Notes under the pieces: generated by a model | What the model saw: the letters and a program-made list of their open reading frames with translations, nothing else | What the model was told of the DNA's origin: nothing | Databases searched by the model: none | Position numbers and translations under genes: made by a program | Shown: in pieces, positions 50,839 through 59,343 of the stretch | How positions within the stretch are numbered: the stretch's first letter is position 1 | Layout of the letters: every line of letters begins with the position of its first letter | NCBI GenBank assembly: GCA_902778055.1 | Contig: CACYWL010000003.1 | Location: forward strand, 1 to 64,000 | Origin: an uncultured Eubacteriales bacterium | Lineage (GTDB): Bacteria; Bacillota; Clostridia; Christensenellales; Aristaeellaceae | Direction: 5' to 3' | Length of the DNA: 64,000 nucleotides

Positions 50839-52035
50839 TCAGGGATGCAGCAGCTGCTGCAGGGGGGAGGCGGCCTCCGGCAGGGGCCAGACCAGGCGCC
50901 CGGCGAGGCGGAGCTCGATCCCCTGGGCCGGGGTCATCCTCAGCCGGCGCCAGGGGAAACGGGAGGAGATGATCGGCCAGCGGTTCAGATCCCGGAGACG
51001 CCGAGGGCCAGCACCGGATCCGGAGCGGCCGGAGCCGGCGGAGGGGTCCGTCCAGGCGCCGTTACCGCCGCCGGTCCGGCCGGCGGAGCTGCCGGAGGCT
51101 CCCGAAGCGCGGGAGAGGTCCGGCTGGGGCGTCGGGGCGGAGGAGGTCTGCGATCCCCCGGAGGAGGCGGGCCGCACGGGGGCCGGAACCGGGGTGGCGG
51201 CCTGCCCGGAGGGCGCGGTGACCCTCGGGGGGACGGGCGTTTCGGCCTGGCGGGCGGGGGCTGAGCCTCCGGAGCTCTGGCTGGAAGAACCGGCATTCTG
51301 CCCGGCGGCGGGGGGCGCCGTGACCCGGGGAGGAACCGGCGTTTCGGCCGGCTGAGCGGGGGCGGAGCCCACGGAGCTCTGGCCGGCACTCTGGCCGGAG
51401 GAAGAAGCGGAGTTCTGCCCGGCGGCAGGCGGCGCAGTGACCCGGGGCGGCTCGGGCGTGGCCTGCTGAGCCGGGGGCGCCGTGACGGCCTGGGCCGGCG
51501 GATCGGCTGCGGGCGGAGGGTTGTCCGCCGGGGCGGGAGCCTCCTGGACCGGTGCGGGCGGCGGATCATTTGCCGGCGGGTTGTTGGCCGGGGCAGGCGG
51601 ATCATTGGCCGGCGGATCGGCAGCGGGTGGGTCCGCGGCGGGCGGCAGATCGTTTGCCGGAGCGGAGGGCACCTGGACCGGCGCGGGATCCGGGTTGGCG
51701 GGCGGCGGATCGTTGGCCGGCGGGTTGTCCGCCTGGGGCGGAGGATCGTTCGCCGGCGCGGGATCCGGATTTGCGGGCGGCGGATCGGCGGGCGGAGGAT
51801 TGTCGGAGCCGCTGTTTCCCCGCTGCTGTCCGACGCTGGGAATCACGGAGGCGGGCTGAATGACCGCGCCGCAGACACTGCAGGTGCCGGGTCCGGTGCT
51901 GCCGTCCTGGGTCTCCGTCGGGGCGACATAGCTGTTCCAGACCACCTGGCCTTCGCCGGAATCGATATGCTCGCAGGCCAGGGCGCAGGAGAACAGGAGA
52001 GAGAACGCCAGCAGGAAAAGAGTCAGCTTTTTCAT
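50839..52035 (-). CDS. secreted proline-rich low-complexity protein
   Basis: 398 aa from ATG 52035 (the open frame extends to 52278, but the signal peptide begins here). Signal peptide KKLTLFLLAFSLLFSCALAC, then a small Cys domain ending GTCSVCGAVIQPASVIP, then a long Pro/Ala/Asn/Asp region built on PPANDPP, PAPVQ, and two or three copies of VPPRVTAPPAAGQN. A basic C-terminus with no anchor follows. Probably extracellular or wall-associated spacer-like protein. The first Cys near the signal-peptide end could be a lipobox (ALAC). Confidence 0.6.
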   Translation of the reverse strand: MKKLTLFLLAFSLLFSCALACEHIDSGEGQVVWNSYVAPTETQDGSTGPGTCSVCGAVIQPASVIPSVGQQRGNSGSDNPPPADPPPANPDPAPANDPPPQADNPPANDPPPANPDPAPVQVPSAPANDLPPAADPPAADPPANDPPAPANNPPANDPPPAPVQEAPAPADNPPPAADPPAQAVTAPPAQQATPEPPRVTAPPAAGQNSASSSGQSAGQSSVGSAPAQPAETPVPPRVTAPPAAGQNAGSSSQSSGGSAPARQAETPVPPRVTAPSGQAATPVPAPVRPASSGGSQTSSAPTPQPDLSRASGASGSSAGRTGGGNGAWTDPSAGSGRSGSGAGPRRLRDLNRWPIISSRFPWRRLRMTPAQGIELRLAGRLVWPLPEAASPLQQLLHP

Positions 52036-52271
52036 GGCGATAACCGGAAGGCTCCCCGGCGCGGGGAGCTTTCCCTTCCTTTTCAGTTTATTGTCAGCCC
52101 CCATTATACCGGCTCCGCCGGGGAAAGGCAAGGGTTTTCGGGGCGGCGGGCCGGGTTGCGCGGAGATTTTGGCCGTGATATACTGGGCAAGGTAAAAAAG
52201 AATCCCGGACGCCCTCCGAGAGGGCGCGTGCGGGCCCGGAGAAAGCCCGGGCCTCTGAAAGGAAGAGAAGC

Positions 52272-53453
52272 ATGACAAAAATCATGAAGATGGGGTTGAT
52301 CCTGCTGATGCTGGCGGCGCTGCTGGCCGCCGGATGCGCGGCGGCGGAAACGGCCGCCGGCCCGATCACCGCGGAGGAAATCGGGGAGACGGTGGCTCAG
52401 ATCCGCGCCCTGGCGGATCAGAGCGTCCTGCTGAACGACCCGGCCTCGCCGGACGCGCTTTCCGAGGACGGATACGCGCTGCAGTTTGATTTCGGCGTGA
52501 TCTACGCCGACCGGCCCGCCTGGACGGCGGAGACGGTGATCAACGCGGCGGTGATCATGGACAGCGACGTCGCCGGCCCGAGGGGCGCGGCCATCGACTG
52601 GGAGATGAACCGGGTGCTGAAGGATCTGCCCTGCGACAATCCGGAGATGTACGGGACGCGGCAGGAGGCCGTGCTCTATCTGCAGGGGGAGGCGGAGGGC
52701 GCCTTCCGGTACGCGCTGGCCGAAAGGGACGGGCAGCGGATCTCCGCGGTGGAATACGGGGCGGCGGATCCGGAGACCGGACGGAAGGTCTCCCTGGTGC
52801 TGGGCATCAGCGGGGACGGGGTAAATTCCCTGCGCCTCGAGGGCCTGGAGGAGCAGTACACGGCGGAGCAGCTTGCGGAGCAGTACAAGGAGCTGGAGGA
52901 GCTGAAGGGGCGGTACGCCTATGCCCGGGTGCCCCGGAGCCTGAACGGCGCGGAGCTGGAGATGTTCCAGGAGGCGGACCTGGATTTTTCGGCGCTGAGC
53001 TTCCTGACGGCGGTTCCGGAGACCTTCGGGGACAATGTTGAGGACGTGCTGATGGACAACGAGGACGGCACCTGGCTGCGCCGGATCGACGGGGACGGAT
53101 TTGAGGCGGTCTTCTCCTGCGACAGCGAGGGGAAGCAGGCCCGCATCCTGAGCTACGAGATTCTGAGCCCGGAGCTGGAGGGTCCGCGGTGCGTCCGGCT
53201 CGGGGATCTGTTCCACGAGGACTTCACCCGCTTCCGCAGCGGGGAGGGCAGCCTCAGCGAGGACGGGACGAAGGAAGTGCTCTACGGCACGGAGGGAACC
53301 GCGCCGTGGGGCACGGCGGAATACGGCGACGGCACGGAGATGACCCTGCGGTACGTCACGGCGACGCTGGGCGGGCCGGACGTGGAGCTGATCCTGCGAT
53401 ACAGGGATACGGCGCTGGCTGAGATCATCCTGCACACGGTGGAAGAGGAATGA
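52272..53453 (+). CDS. putative lipoprotein of unknown function
   Basis: 393 aa. Signal peptide MGLILLMLAALLAAGC with lipobox LAAGC, then acidic globular sequence with no recognised domain (EILSPELEGPRCVRLGDLFH, LRYVTATLGGPDVELILRYR). AAAGGAAGAGAAGC precedes the ATG. Overlaps the next gene by 4 bp, so it is made with the TPR protein. Confidence 0.6.
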   Translation: MTKIMKMGLILLMLAALLAAGCAAAETAAGPITAEEIGETVAQIRALADQSVLLNDPASPDALSEDGYALQFDFGVIYADRPAWTAETVINAAVIMDSDVAGPRGAAIDWEMNRVLKDLPCDNPEMYGTRQEAVLYLQGEAEGAFRYALAERDGQRISAVEYGAADPETGRKVSLVLGISGDGVNSLRLEGLEEQYTAEQLAEQYKELEELKGRYAYARVPRSLNGAELEMFQEADLDFSALSFLTAVPETFGDNVEDVLMDNEDGTWLRRIDGDGFEAVFSCDSEGKQARILSYEILSPELEGPRCVRLGDLFHEDFTRFRSGEGSLSEDGTKEVLYGTEGTAPWGTAEYGDGTEMTLRYVTATLGGPDVELILRYRDTALAEIILHTVEEE

Positions 53454-55363
53454 AAATGCGCGTGGATCTGAACTGCCCCGCGGAGATCGCGGCGGTTGAA
53501 ATCCGGAGGGAGGAGGACTGCGTCCGGCTGATCCTGATGGACCTGGCGGACCGGCCGATCGACTCCTGCGAGGCGACGGTGCGAATCCGGAACCGGGAGG
53601 GCGAGGAGATCGCCCGGGAGGTGCACCGGGCCCGGGCGCTGCGCGGGCGGCCGCACATCGCCTTCTCGATGACGGTGCCGATGGAGATTCCGGAGGGGGC
53701 GGAAAGCGCGGAGGCGACGCTGGACAAGGTCTGGTTCGAGGACCGGGACGTCTGGCGGAGAAGCCCTGCGGCGGAGAAGGAATACGAATCCAACCGGCTT
53801 GAGCCGGGAAACGAGCTGAACGCCCTGCGGTACGTGGCCGGGGAGGGCGCGGTCGGCTTTCCGAGCCAGCAGGCGGACCTCTGGGTCTGCGTCTGCGGCC
53901 GGCCGAACGGGAACGGGGAGACCGTCTGCGCCCGGTGCCGGCGGCAGCGGGAGATGATCTTCCGGCAGTACAGCCGGGGGGCCGTGCTGAGCCGGGTGAG
54001 CCAGCGGGAGCGGCAGCTGGATCTGGAGACCCGGGGCGCCCGGGAGGAAACGGCCCGGCTGCAGCGCCTGCGGGAGGAGGAATACAACCGGAAAAGGGAG
54101 ATCCGCCGGAAATGGCGCCGGGGGCTCCTGACCGCGGCGGCGCTGCTGGCGCTGGCGGCGGGGATCTACTGGGGCGGCCTGCCCGCCTGGCGGCTGTATA
54201 CGGCGGATAAGGCGATGCAGGAGGACCGGCTCGAGGAGGCGCGGGAGACGCTGACCGCCCTGGGCGGCTTCCCCGGCGCGGAGGAGCGGCTCGCGGAGAC
54301 GGAGAGGCGCATCCTGCGGCGGGACGGAGGCCTGGCGGCGGAGAACCCCGAGGCTTTCCCGGGAGAGGAAGCGGCCCGGCTGGCCGCGGCTCTGCGGGAG
54401 ACGGGGGAGGAAGCGGACGGCGCGCTGGCGGACCGGGTGGACCTGGCCCGGGCCGGCGCGATGCTGAAGGCCGGGGAGGCGGAGGCTGCCGAGGCGCTGG
54501 CCTCAGGCCTGCCGGAAGGGCTTTCCGGCCGGGAACAGCTGATCCTGGACTGCCGGTATGCCCGGGGCGAAGCGGCCCTGGCCGCAAACGAGCACGCCCG
54601 GGCGCAGGAGATCTTCGAAGCCCTGGGGGACTATCCCGGCGCGGCGGAGAAGGCGAAGGAGGCCCGGTACGAGGGCGCCCTCGCGGACCTGGAGGAAGGC
54701 AAATATGACGAGGCGGCCGCGGCCTTCGCGTCCCTGGGAGACTATCAGGACAGCCGGGAGCTGATTCCCCGGTGCCATTATCTGAAGGGCATGACCCTCG
54801 AGGAGGCCGGGGAGGCGGAGGCCGCGCGGCTGGCGTATCTCGAGGCGGGAGAGCACGAGGACGCGCCCGCCCGGGCTGCCGCGATCCGATGGAGCCAGGC
54901 GGAGGCCGCGCTGGCCGCGGAGGACTACGAGGCGGCGCTGCCCCTGTACCGGGAAATGGACGGCTACGAGGACGCGCGGGACAAATGGATCCAGTGCGCG
55001 ACGGAGCTGGCGCGGAAGGCCTACAAGGAGCGGGAATACACGGCGGCGGCCGCGTGGCTCGAGGACCTGCCGGAGGACACCCGGACCACCCGGCAGATCC
55101 GGACCCGGGCCTACTACCTCGGGGCGAAGGCGGCCGCGAACCGCGGGGAGACGGAGAAGGCCATCGAGATGATGGAGAAGGTTTCCGACTACGGCGACGC
55201 GCGGAAGAACATCCGGAACTGGCGGATCGCCCTGGCGAAGGAGAAGGCGGACGCGGGGCAGTACGCCGAGGCGCTGGAGATCCTGGCCCCGGTCGCGGAG
55301 AACTATCAGGCCGGGCAGCTGATCAAGGAAATCGAGAAAAAGGCGGCGGAGACGGATCCGTGA
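53450..55363 (+). CDS. membrane protein with zinc ribbon and TPR-like repeats
   Basis: 637 aa. Residues 1 to about 135 are a beta-rich N-terminal domain. A zinc ribbon follows (CVCG...CARC, about 147-165), a basic coiled coil, one transmembrane helix (GLLTAAALLALAAGIYWGG, about 224-242), and then a long extracellular run of about ten TPR-like helical pairs with GDYxxAxE/GDYQDSRE motifs. The layout of zinc ribbon, membrane helix and TPR is common in Clostridia stress or envelope proteins. Coupled to the lipoprotein gene; role unknown. Confidence 0.65.
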   Translation: MKMRVDLNCPAEIAAVEIRREEDCVRLILMDLADRPIDSCEATVRIRNREGEEIAREVHRARALRGRPHIAFSMTVPMEIPEGAESAEATLDKVWFEDRDVWRRSPAAEKEYESNRLEPGNELNALRYVAGEGAVGFPSQQADLWVCVCGRPNGNGETVCARCRRQREMIFRQYSRGAVLSRVSQRERQLDLETRGAREETARLQRLREEEYNRKREIRRKWRRGLLTAAALLALAAGIYWGGLPAWRLYTADKAMQEDRLEEARETLTALGGFPGAEERLAETERRILRRDGGLAAENPEAFPGEEAARLAAALRETGEEADGALADRVDLARAGAMLKAGEAEAAEALASGLPEGLSGREQLILDCRYARGEAALAANEHARAQEIFEALGDYPGAAEKAKEARYEGALADLEEGKYDEAAAAFASLGDYQDSRELIPRCHYLKGMTLEEAGEAEAARLAYLEAGEHEDAPARAAAIRWSQAEAALAAEDYEAALPLYREMDGYEDARDKWIQCATELARKAYKEREYTAAAAWLEDLPEDTRTTRQIRTRAYYLGAKAAANRGETEKAIEMMEKVSDYGDARKNIRNWRIALAKEKADAGQYAEALEILAPVAENYQAGQLIKEIEKKAAETDP

Positions 55364-55376
55364 GGAGGCCGGAGGG

Positions 55377-56633
55377 ATGAAGCAGAAATGGATCCCGGAG
55401 TTGGACGGGCTCCGGGTCCTGATGATTTTCACGGTCAGCTGGTACCATATCTGGCAGCAGAGCTGGCTGACGCCCGTGATCGGCGGATACTCGCTCGATT
55501 ACCTGCTGCGCAGCGGATACGTCTGGGTGGACGGCACGGTGCTGATGAGCGCCTTTCTGCTCTATCGGCCCTACGCGCAGACCCGGCTGCGGGGCGCGCC
55601 CCTGCCGGATCCCGCCGCGTTTTACCGGAGGCGGGCCCGGAGAATCCTGCCGGGATACTATACGATTCTGGCGCTGACCTTCTTCGGGGTCTGCCTGCCC
55701 TGGCACCTGTACGCCAGCCCCCAGTATCTGGTCAAGGACACGGTGACCCACCTGACCTTTCTGTTTCCCTTTTTCCGGGACACCTATGTGATGACACCGC
55801 TGGGCGCGGCCTGCTGGACGCTGGCCATCGAGGTTCAGGCCTACGCGCTGTTTCCCTGGATGGCCCGGGCCTCCCTGAAGCATCCGGGGCGGACCTTCGG
55901 GGTGATGCTGGCCGTGTGCTTCGGGTTCCGGGCCTGGTGCCTGTGGAGCCTGGATGAATTCAACATGGTCGTGAACCAGCTGGCCAACTTCCTGGACCTG
56001 TACGCGCTGGGCTGCGGGCTCGCGCTGGCGTACGAGACGCTGCGGGCGCGCGAAGAGGAGAAGGGGAAGCTTTTCCGGGGAAGCCGGTGGGCGGCGACGG
56101 GGCTCTTCCTGCTCGCCTTCTGGGGCCTGCTGCGGATGCTGCGGATCCAGGCGGGATCCACCGTCTGGAGCGCGGGGAACGGCATCGCCGGATGGATCAG
56201 CCGGGTGCTGGCCATGGCGGAGCCGGACAGCAACTATCCGGTCATCCAGCGGAATCAGATGCTCTACCGCCCGGTTTACGGGCTGCTGTTCGGCGCGCTG
56301 ATGCTTTCGGCCCCCTTCGCTATCCGGCCGCTGAGGAAGCTGCTGGGGAACCGGGGGACGCATTTCCTGGCGGGGCTGAGCATGAACTACTATCTGGCGC
56401 ACCAGACCGTGATCGTGCACATGCGGCGGATCGGCTTTCCCTACAGCGAATTTGAATACCCGAACCAGGCCGGGGACCGGCCCTGGCAGCTGCTATACAC
56501 GGCGCTGGCCTTCGGGCTGAGCTTCCTGGCGGCGCTGGCGGTGACGTACCTGGCGGAAAAGCCGATCCAGAAGTGGATCGACCGAAGAAAAAAGCCCCTC
56601 CCGAAGGAGGGGACGGAAGAGGCGCGGGGGTGA
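55377..56633 (+). CDS. membrane acyltransferase (OafA/YrhL type)
   Basis: 418 aa, about ten membrane helices. IPELDGLRVLMIFTVSWYHI carries the conserved H of acyltransferase-3 proteins, and FYRRRARRILPGYYTIL the RxxR box. It O-acetylates surface glycans or peptidoglycan in characterised members. Starts 13 bp after the TPR gene with GAGGCCGGAGGG, so part of the same operon. The last codons contain the terminator of the convergent gene. Confidence 0.8.
   Translation: MKQKWIPELDGLRVLMIFTVSWYHIWQQSWLTPVIGGYSLDYLLRSGYVWVDGTVLMSAFLLYRPYAQTRLRGAPLPDPAAFYRRRARRILPGYYTILALTFFGVCLPWHLYASPQYLVKDTVTHLTFLFPFFRDTYVMTPLGAACWTLAIEVQAYALFPWMARASLKHPGRTFGVMLAVCFGFRAWCLWSLDEFNMVVNQLANFLDLYALGCGLALAYETLRAREEEKGKLFRGSRWAATGLFLLAFWGLLRMLRIQAGSTVWSAGNGIAGWISRVLAMAEPDSNYPVIQRNQMLYRPVYGLLFGALMLSAPFAIRPLRKLLGNRGTHFLAGLSMNYYLAHQTVIVHMRRIGFPYSEFEYPNQAGDRPWQLLYTALAFGLSFLAALAVTYLAEKPIQKWIDRRKKPLPKEGTEEARG
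56586..56612 (-). terminator. minus-strand terminator inside the acyltransferase 3' end
   Basis: CCCCTCC CGAA GGAGGGG; on the minus strand a UUCG tetraloop stem followed by CTTTTTTC. It ends the AraC-type gene, using coding DNA of its convergent neighbour. Confidence 0.7.
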
Positions 56634-57548
56634 CTATTTCTTTTCCTTCCGGGCGACGCCGCGAATCGTCGCGTTCGGGGCGGAGGCCTGCTTCATGAAG
56701 GCGCTGGGGCTGATGCCCACGATGTTCTTGAACTGCTTGGAGAAATGGTACGGATCCTGCATGCCGACCTCGACGCCCGCCTGCCGGACGGAATAATTCT
56801 GATCCCGCAGGAGCTCCTTGGCGCGCTCCATCTTGCAGTGAAGCACATAGCTGAGCGGGGGCATGCCCACCTCGGCGACGAAGCGCTTGCGGAAGGTCTC
56901 CATCGGCATGCGGGAGATGGCCGCCATCTCCGCCAGGGAGAAATTGTCCCGATACTGATTGGCGCGGAGCGTATCCACCACCTTCGCGATCTCATGGCTG
57001 AGCATCGCGTCCATGGCGACGGGCTGGCCCCAGTGGCTGGCGATCATGCCGTAAAGCAGATGCTGCAGCTGATACGTCGCGTCCGCGCTGCCGGAATGGC
57101 GGACGATGACCTGCACGATCTGGGAGGCGAGATAGAGCTGGCTCGGCAGGGCGCCCTGACGGAGCGGCATGTGAAGCAGGGCCCCCATCTTCCGCACGAC
57201 GAGGGGGCTGAGCGGGCCCTCCAGCGCGATCCAGAGGATCCGGGGCTGGAAGCCGGGCTGCACCTCGATCTCACAGGGATGCTCCCCTCCGGGGAGGAAA
57301 CAGGTCGATTCCGCCTTCAGGGCGAGATCGTGATGATCCCAGCGGAGGAGAATCTCTCCGGATTCCACCGCCAGCCAGACCCACTGATCATGGGAATGAA
57401 GGGGATAGACCCCCTCCTCGAGCACGAAGCTGCCGGCGGCGTGAATCCAGGCGCCGCTGGCGAGGGTGAGGCTGCCGGGACGGTGAAACCCCTCGACGGC
57501 AAGGGAAGCCAGTTGGTCGGGTATGGAGAAAAGGAGGTAAGAATCCAT
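56634..57548 (-). CDS. AraC-family transcriptional regulator
   Basis: 304 aa. N-terminal cupin-like sensor (GVYPLHSHDQWVWLAVESGE), C-terminal pair of HTH motifs (FSLAEMAAISRMPMETFRKR and VRQAGVEVGMQDPYHFSKQF) with the AraC signature. Effector probably a small sugar-like molecule. Divergent from the glycosyltransferase at 57662, which it may control; the shared intergenic region has no repeats clear enough to name sites. Confidence 0.88.
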   Translation of the reverse strand: MDSYLLFSIPDQLASLAVEGFHRPGSLTLASGAWIHAAGSFVLEEGVYPLHSHDQWVWLAVESGEILLRWDHHDLALKAESTCFLPGGEHPCEIEVQPGFQPRILWIALEGPLSPLVVRKMGALLHMPLRQGALPSQLYLASQIVQVIVRHSGSADATYQLQHLLYGMIASHWGQPVAMDAMLSHEIAKVVDTLRANQYRDNFSLAEMAAISRMPMETFRKRFVAEVGMPPLSYVLHCKMERAKELLRDQNYSVRQAGVEVGMQDPYHFSKQFKNIVGISPSAFMKQASAPNATIRGVARKEKK

Positions 57549-57661
57549 GGCGTTCCCTCCGTTCTAATTGACCATTTTAGACAAATTCATGCATAGTATA
57601 ATCCGAAAACCATTGCCTGTCAATGGTTTCACAAGAAAAAAATCAGGAGAAACCGGGAAAA

Positions 57662-59131
57662 ATGAACGGACTGCAGAGACTGAAGGCGTACGCGGAGACC
57701 CATGGCGCGGGATATACGATCCGCCGGTGCGCGGAGAAGGCGGGCCAGATCGTGCTCGGGACCTGGGACCGGCAGTGGCGGCGGGAAAGAGCCTCCCGGG
57801 AGGAGCTGGAGCGGCAGAGGAATAATCCCCCGGCCGCCGGGCTGATCAGCATCGTGATTCCGGTCTACAACACGAAGGCCGTGTATCTGCGGGAGCTGCT
57901 GGAAAGCCTGCGGGATCAGAGCTATGGGGACTGGGAGGCGATCCTCTACGACGGGGGGAGCACCCTTGCGGAAACCGCGGAGACGCTGCGGCGGGCCGCG
58001 GCGGAGGAGCCCCGGTTCCGGGTCATCCGGGCGGAGAAGAACCTCGGCATCGCCGGGAACACGAATGCGGCCATCGCGCTGGCGAAGGGGGAGTACATCG
58101 CCCTGTGCGACCATGACGACGTGCTGACCCCGGACGCGCTGTGGCGGATGGCGGAGGCGATCGCGCGGGAGCATCCGGATCTGCTGTATTCCGACGAGGA
58201 TATGATGACGGAGAACGGGCGGCGGCACATGGATCCGCACCGGAAGCCGGATTATCAGCCGGAGACGCTGGCCGCGGACAACTATATCAGCCATCTCGGG
58301 GTGATCCGGGCGGAGGTGCTGCGGGAGGCCGGGGGGCTGCGGGAAGGATACGAGGGCAGCCAGGATCACGAGCTGTATCTGCGGATCACGCAGCGCACGG
58401 ATCGGGTGACCCACGTGCCGTACATCCTTTATTGCTGGCGGAAGCTGAGCACCTCCCTGAGCCGGCAGCACCTGGACCAGTGCCTGTGGGCGGGGTGCCG
58501 GGCGAACGAGGATCTGTCGCCGGTGCCGGTGACGGCCATCCCCGTGGACCGGAAGATCCGGCTGTGGTACGATTTTCCCCGGGATGTGCGGACGGAGGCG
58601 GTGATCTTCAGCAGCGACGAGGAGTCCTGCCGGGCGGCGCTGGAGGATCTGGAGGCGCAGGCGCCCTGGCCGAACCTGAGCGCGACGCTGGCGGTGACGG
58701 ATCTGGAGGGGCTCTATGACGCCCTGAACCAGGCGGCGGAGGAGAGCGAGGCGGACTACCTGCTGTTTCTCGACGCGGCCGGGATGGTCGAAACCCGGCA
58801 TTTCTTCCGGGAGCTGATGATGTATGCCCAGAAGGACGGGGTCGGCGGCGTGACGCCCGCGGTCGTGGACCGGAAGAACCGGATCACCTTCGGGGGATGG
58901 GTGAACGGACGCAACGATCAGGCCGGCCTCCGGAACGGCGCGGGCGGCCCCCGGGACCGGATGAACAAGGTGCACAACGTGGACGGGGTTTCCCCGGGCT
59001 GCATGCTGGTCCGGCGGGATCAGTTCGTGCCCTTCGGGACGCGGGATCCGGAGAAAAGGTATGTGTACACGCCGCACGCGGTTTTCCTCTGCGAGGATAC
59101 GGCGGTGCTGATGAGATCTCCCTTTGAGTAA
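57662..59131 (+). CDS. family 2 glycosyltransferase
   Basis: 489 aa from ATG 57662; 57623 would add 13 residues before a weaker site. Nucleotide-sugar binding LISIVIPVYNTKAVYLRELL, DXD-type CDHDDVLTPDAL, and acceptor region EGYEGSQDHELYLRIT with the catalytic Asp. The C-terminal 150 residues hold a second GT-like half (YLLFLDAAGMVETRHFF, VDGVSPGCMLVRRDQF). Similar to rhamnan/galactan glycosyltransferases; cytoplasmic. Likely acts in surface polysaccharide synthesis. Confidence 0.82.
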   Translation: MNGLQRLKAYAETHGAGYTIRRCAEKAGQIVLGTWDRQWRRERASREELERQRNNPPAAGLISIVIPVYNTKAVYLRELLESLRDQSYGDWEAILYDGGSTLAETAETLRRAAAEEPRFRVIRAEKNLGIAGNTNAAIALAKGEYIALCDHDDVLTPDALWRMAEAIAREHPDLLYSDEDMMTENGRRHMDPHRKPDYQPETLAADNYISHLGVIRAEVLREAGGLREGYEGSQDHELYLRITQRTDRVTHVPYILYCWRKLSTSLSRQHLDQCLWAGCRANEDLSPVPVTAIPVDRKIRLWYDFPRDVRTEAVIFSSDEESCRAALEDLEAQAPWPNLSATLAVTDLEGLYDALNQAAEESEADYLLFLDAAGMVETRHFFRELMMYAQKDGVGGVTPAVVDRKNRITFGGWVNGRNDQAGLRNGAGGPRDRMNKVHNVDGVSPGCMLVRRDQFVPFGTRDPEKRYVYTPHAVFLCEDTAVLMRSPFE

Positions 59132-59291
59132 AGGCGTGCTTCAGGCGAGCCGGGCAGCGGAGTCCGGACGATCCGCCCGGGAAAATGCCTCCGGTGATGC
59201 GCGCGGAGCGCGGAGCGCGCAGCGGAAGCGCGGACCGCCCGGGCTGAATGGCAGGATGAAGTGCGCGGGACCCTGCGGATGAATGAAGAAA

Positions 59292-59327
59292 GGCTCCCCG
59301 GAATTTTCCGGGGAGCCGGTTTTTTTA
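59292..59327. terminator. bidirectional terminator between convergent genes
   Basis: GGCTCCCCGGAA TT TTCCGGGGAGCC hairpin followed by GGTTTTTTT; reverse side has CTTTCTTC. Serves the glycosyltransferase and possibly the SH3 protein. The 150 bp before it are GC-rich and repetitive (GCGCGGAGC copies) with no gene. Confidence 0.8.
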
Positions 59328-59343
59328 TGCTTTTCGGTCCGAA

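Noticed and set aside
51000..51800. CRISPR-like repeats in the Pro-rich gene
   Set aside because: Repeats are codon-level Pro/Ala/Asn/Asp low complexity of varying spacing, within a frame with a signal peptide.
52104..54587. 827-codon minus-strand frame rich in Pro/Arg
   Set aside because: Antisense to the lipoprotein and TPR protein; composition is that of GC-rich antisense and no start signal exists.
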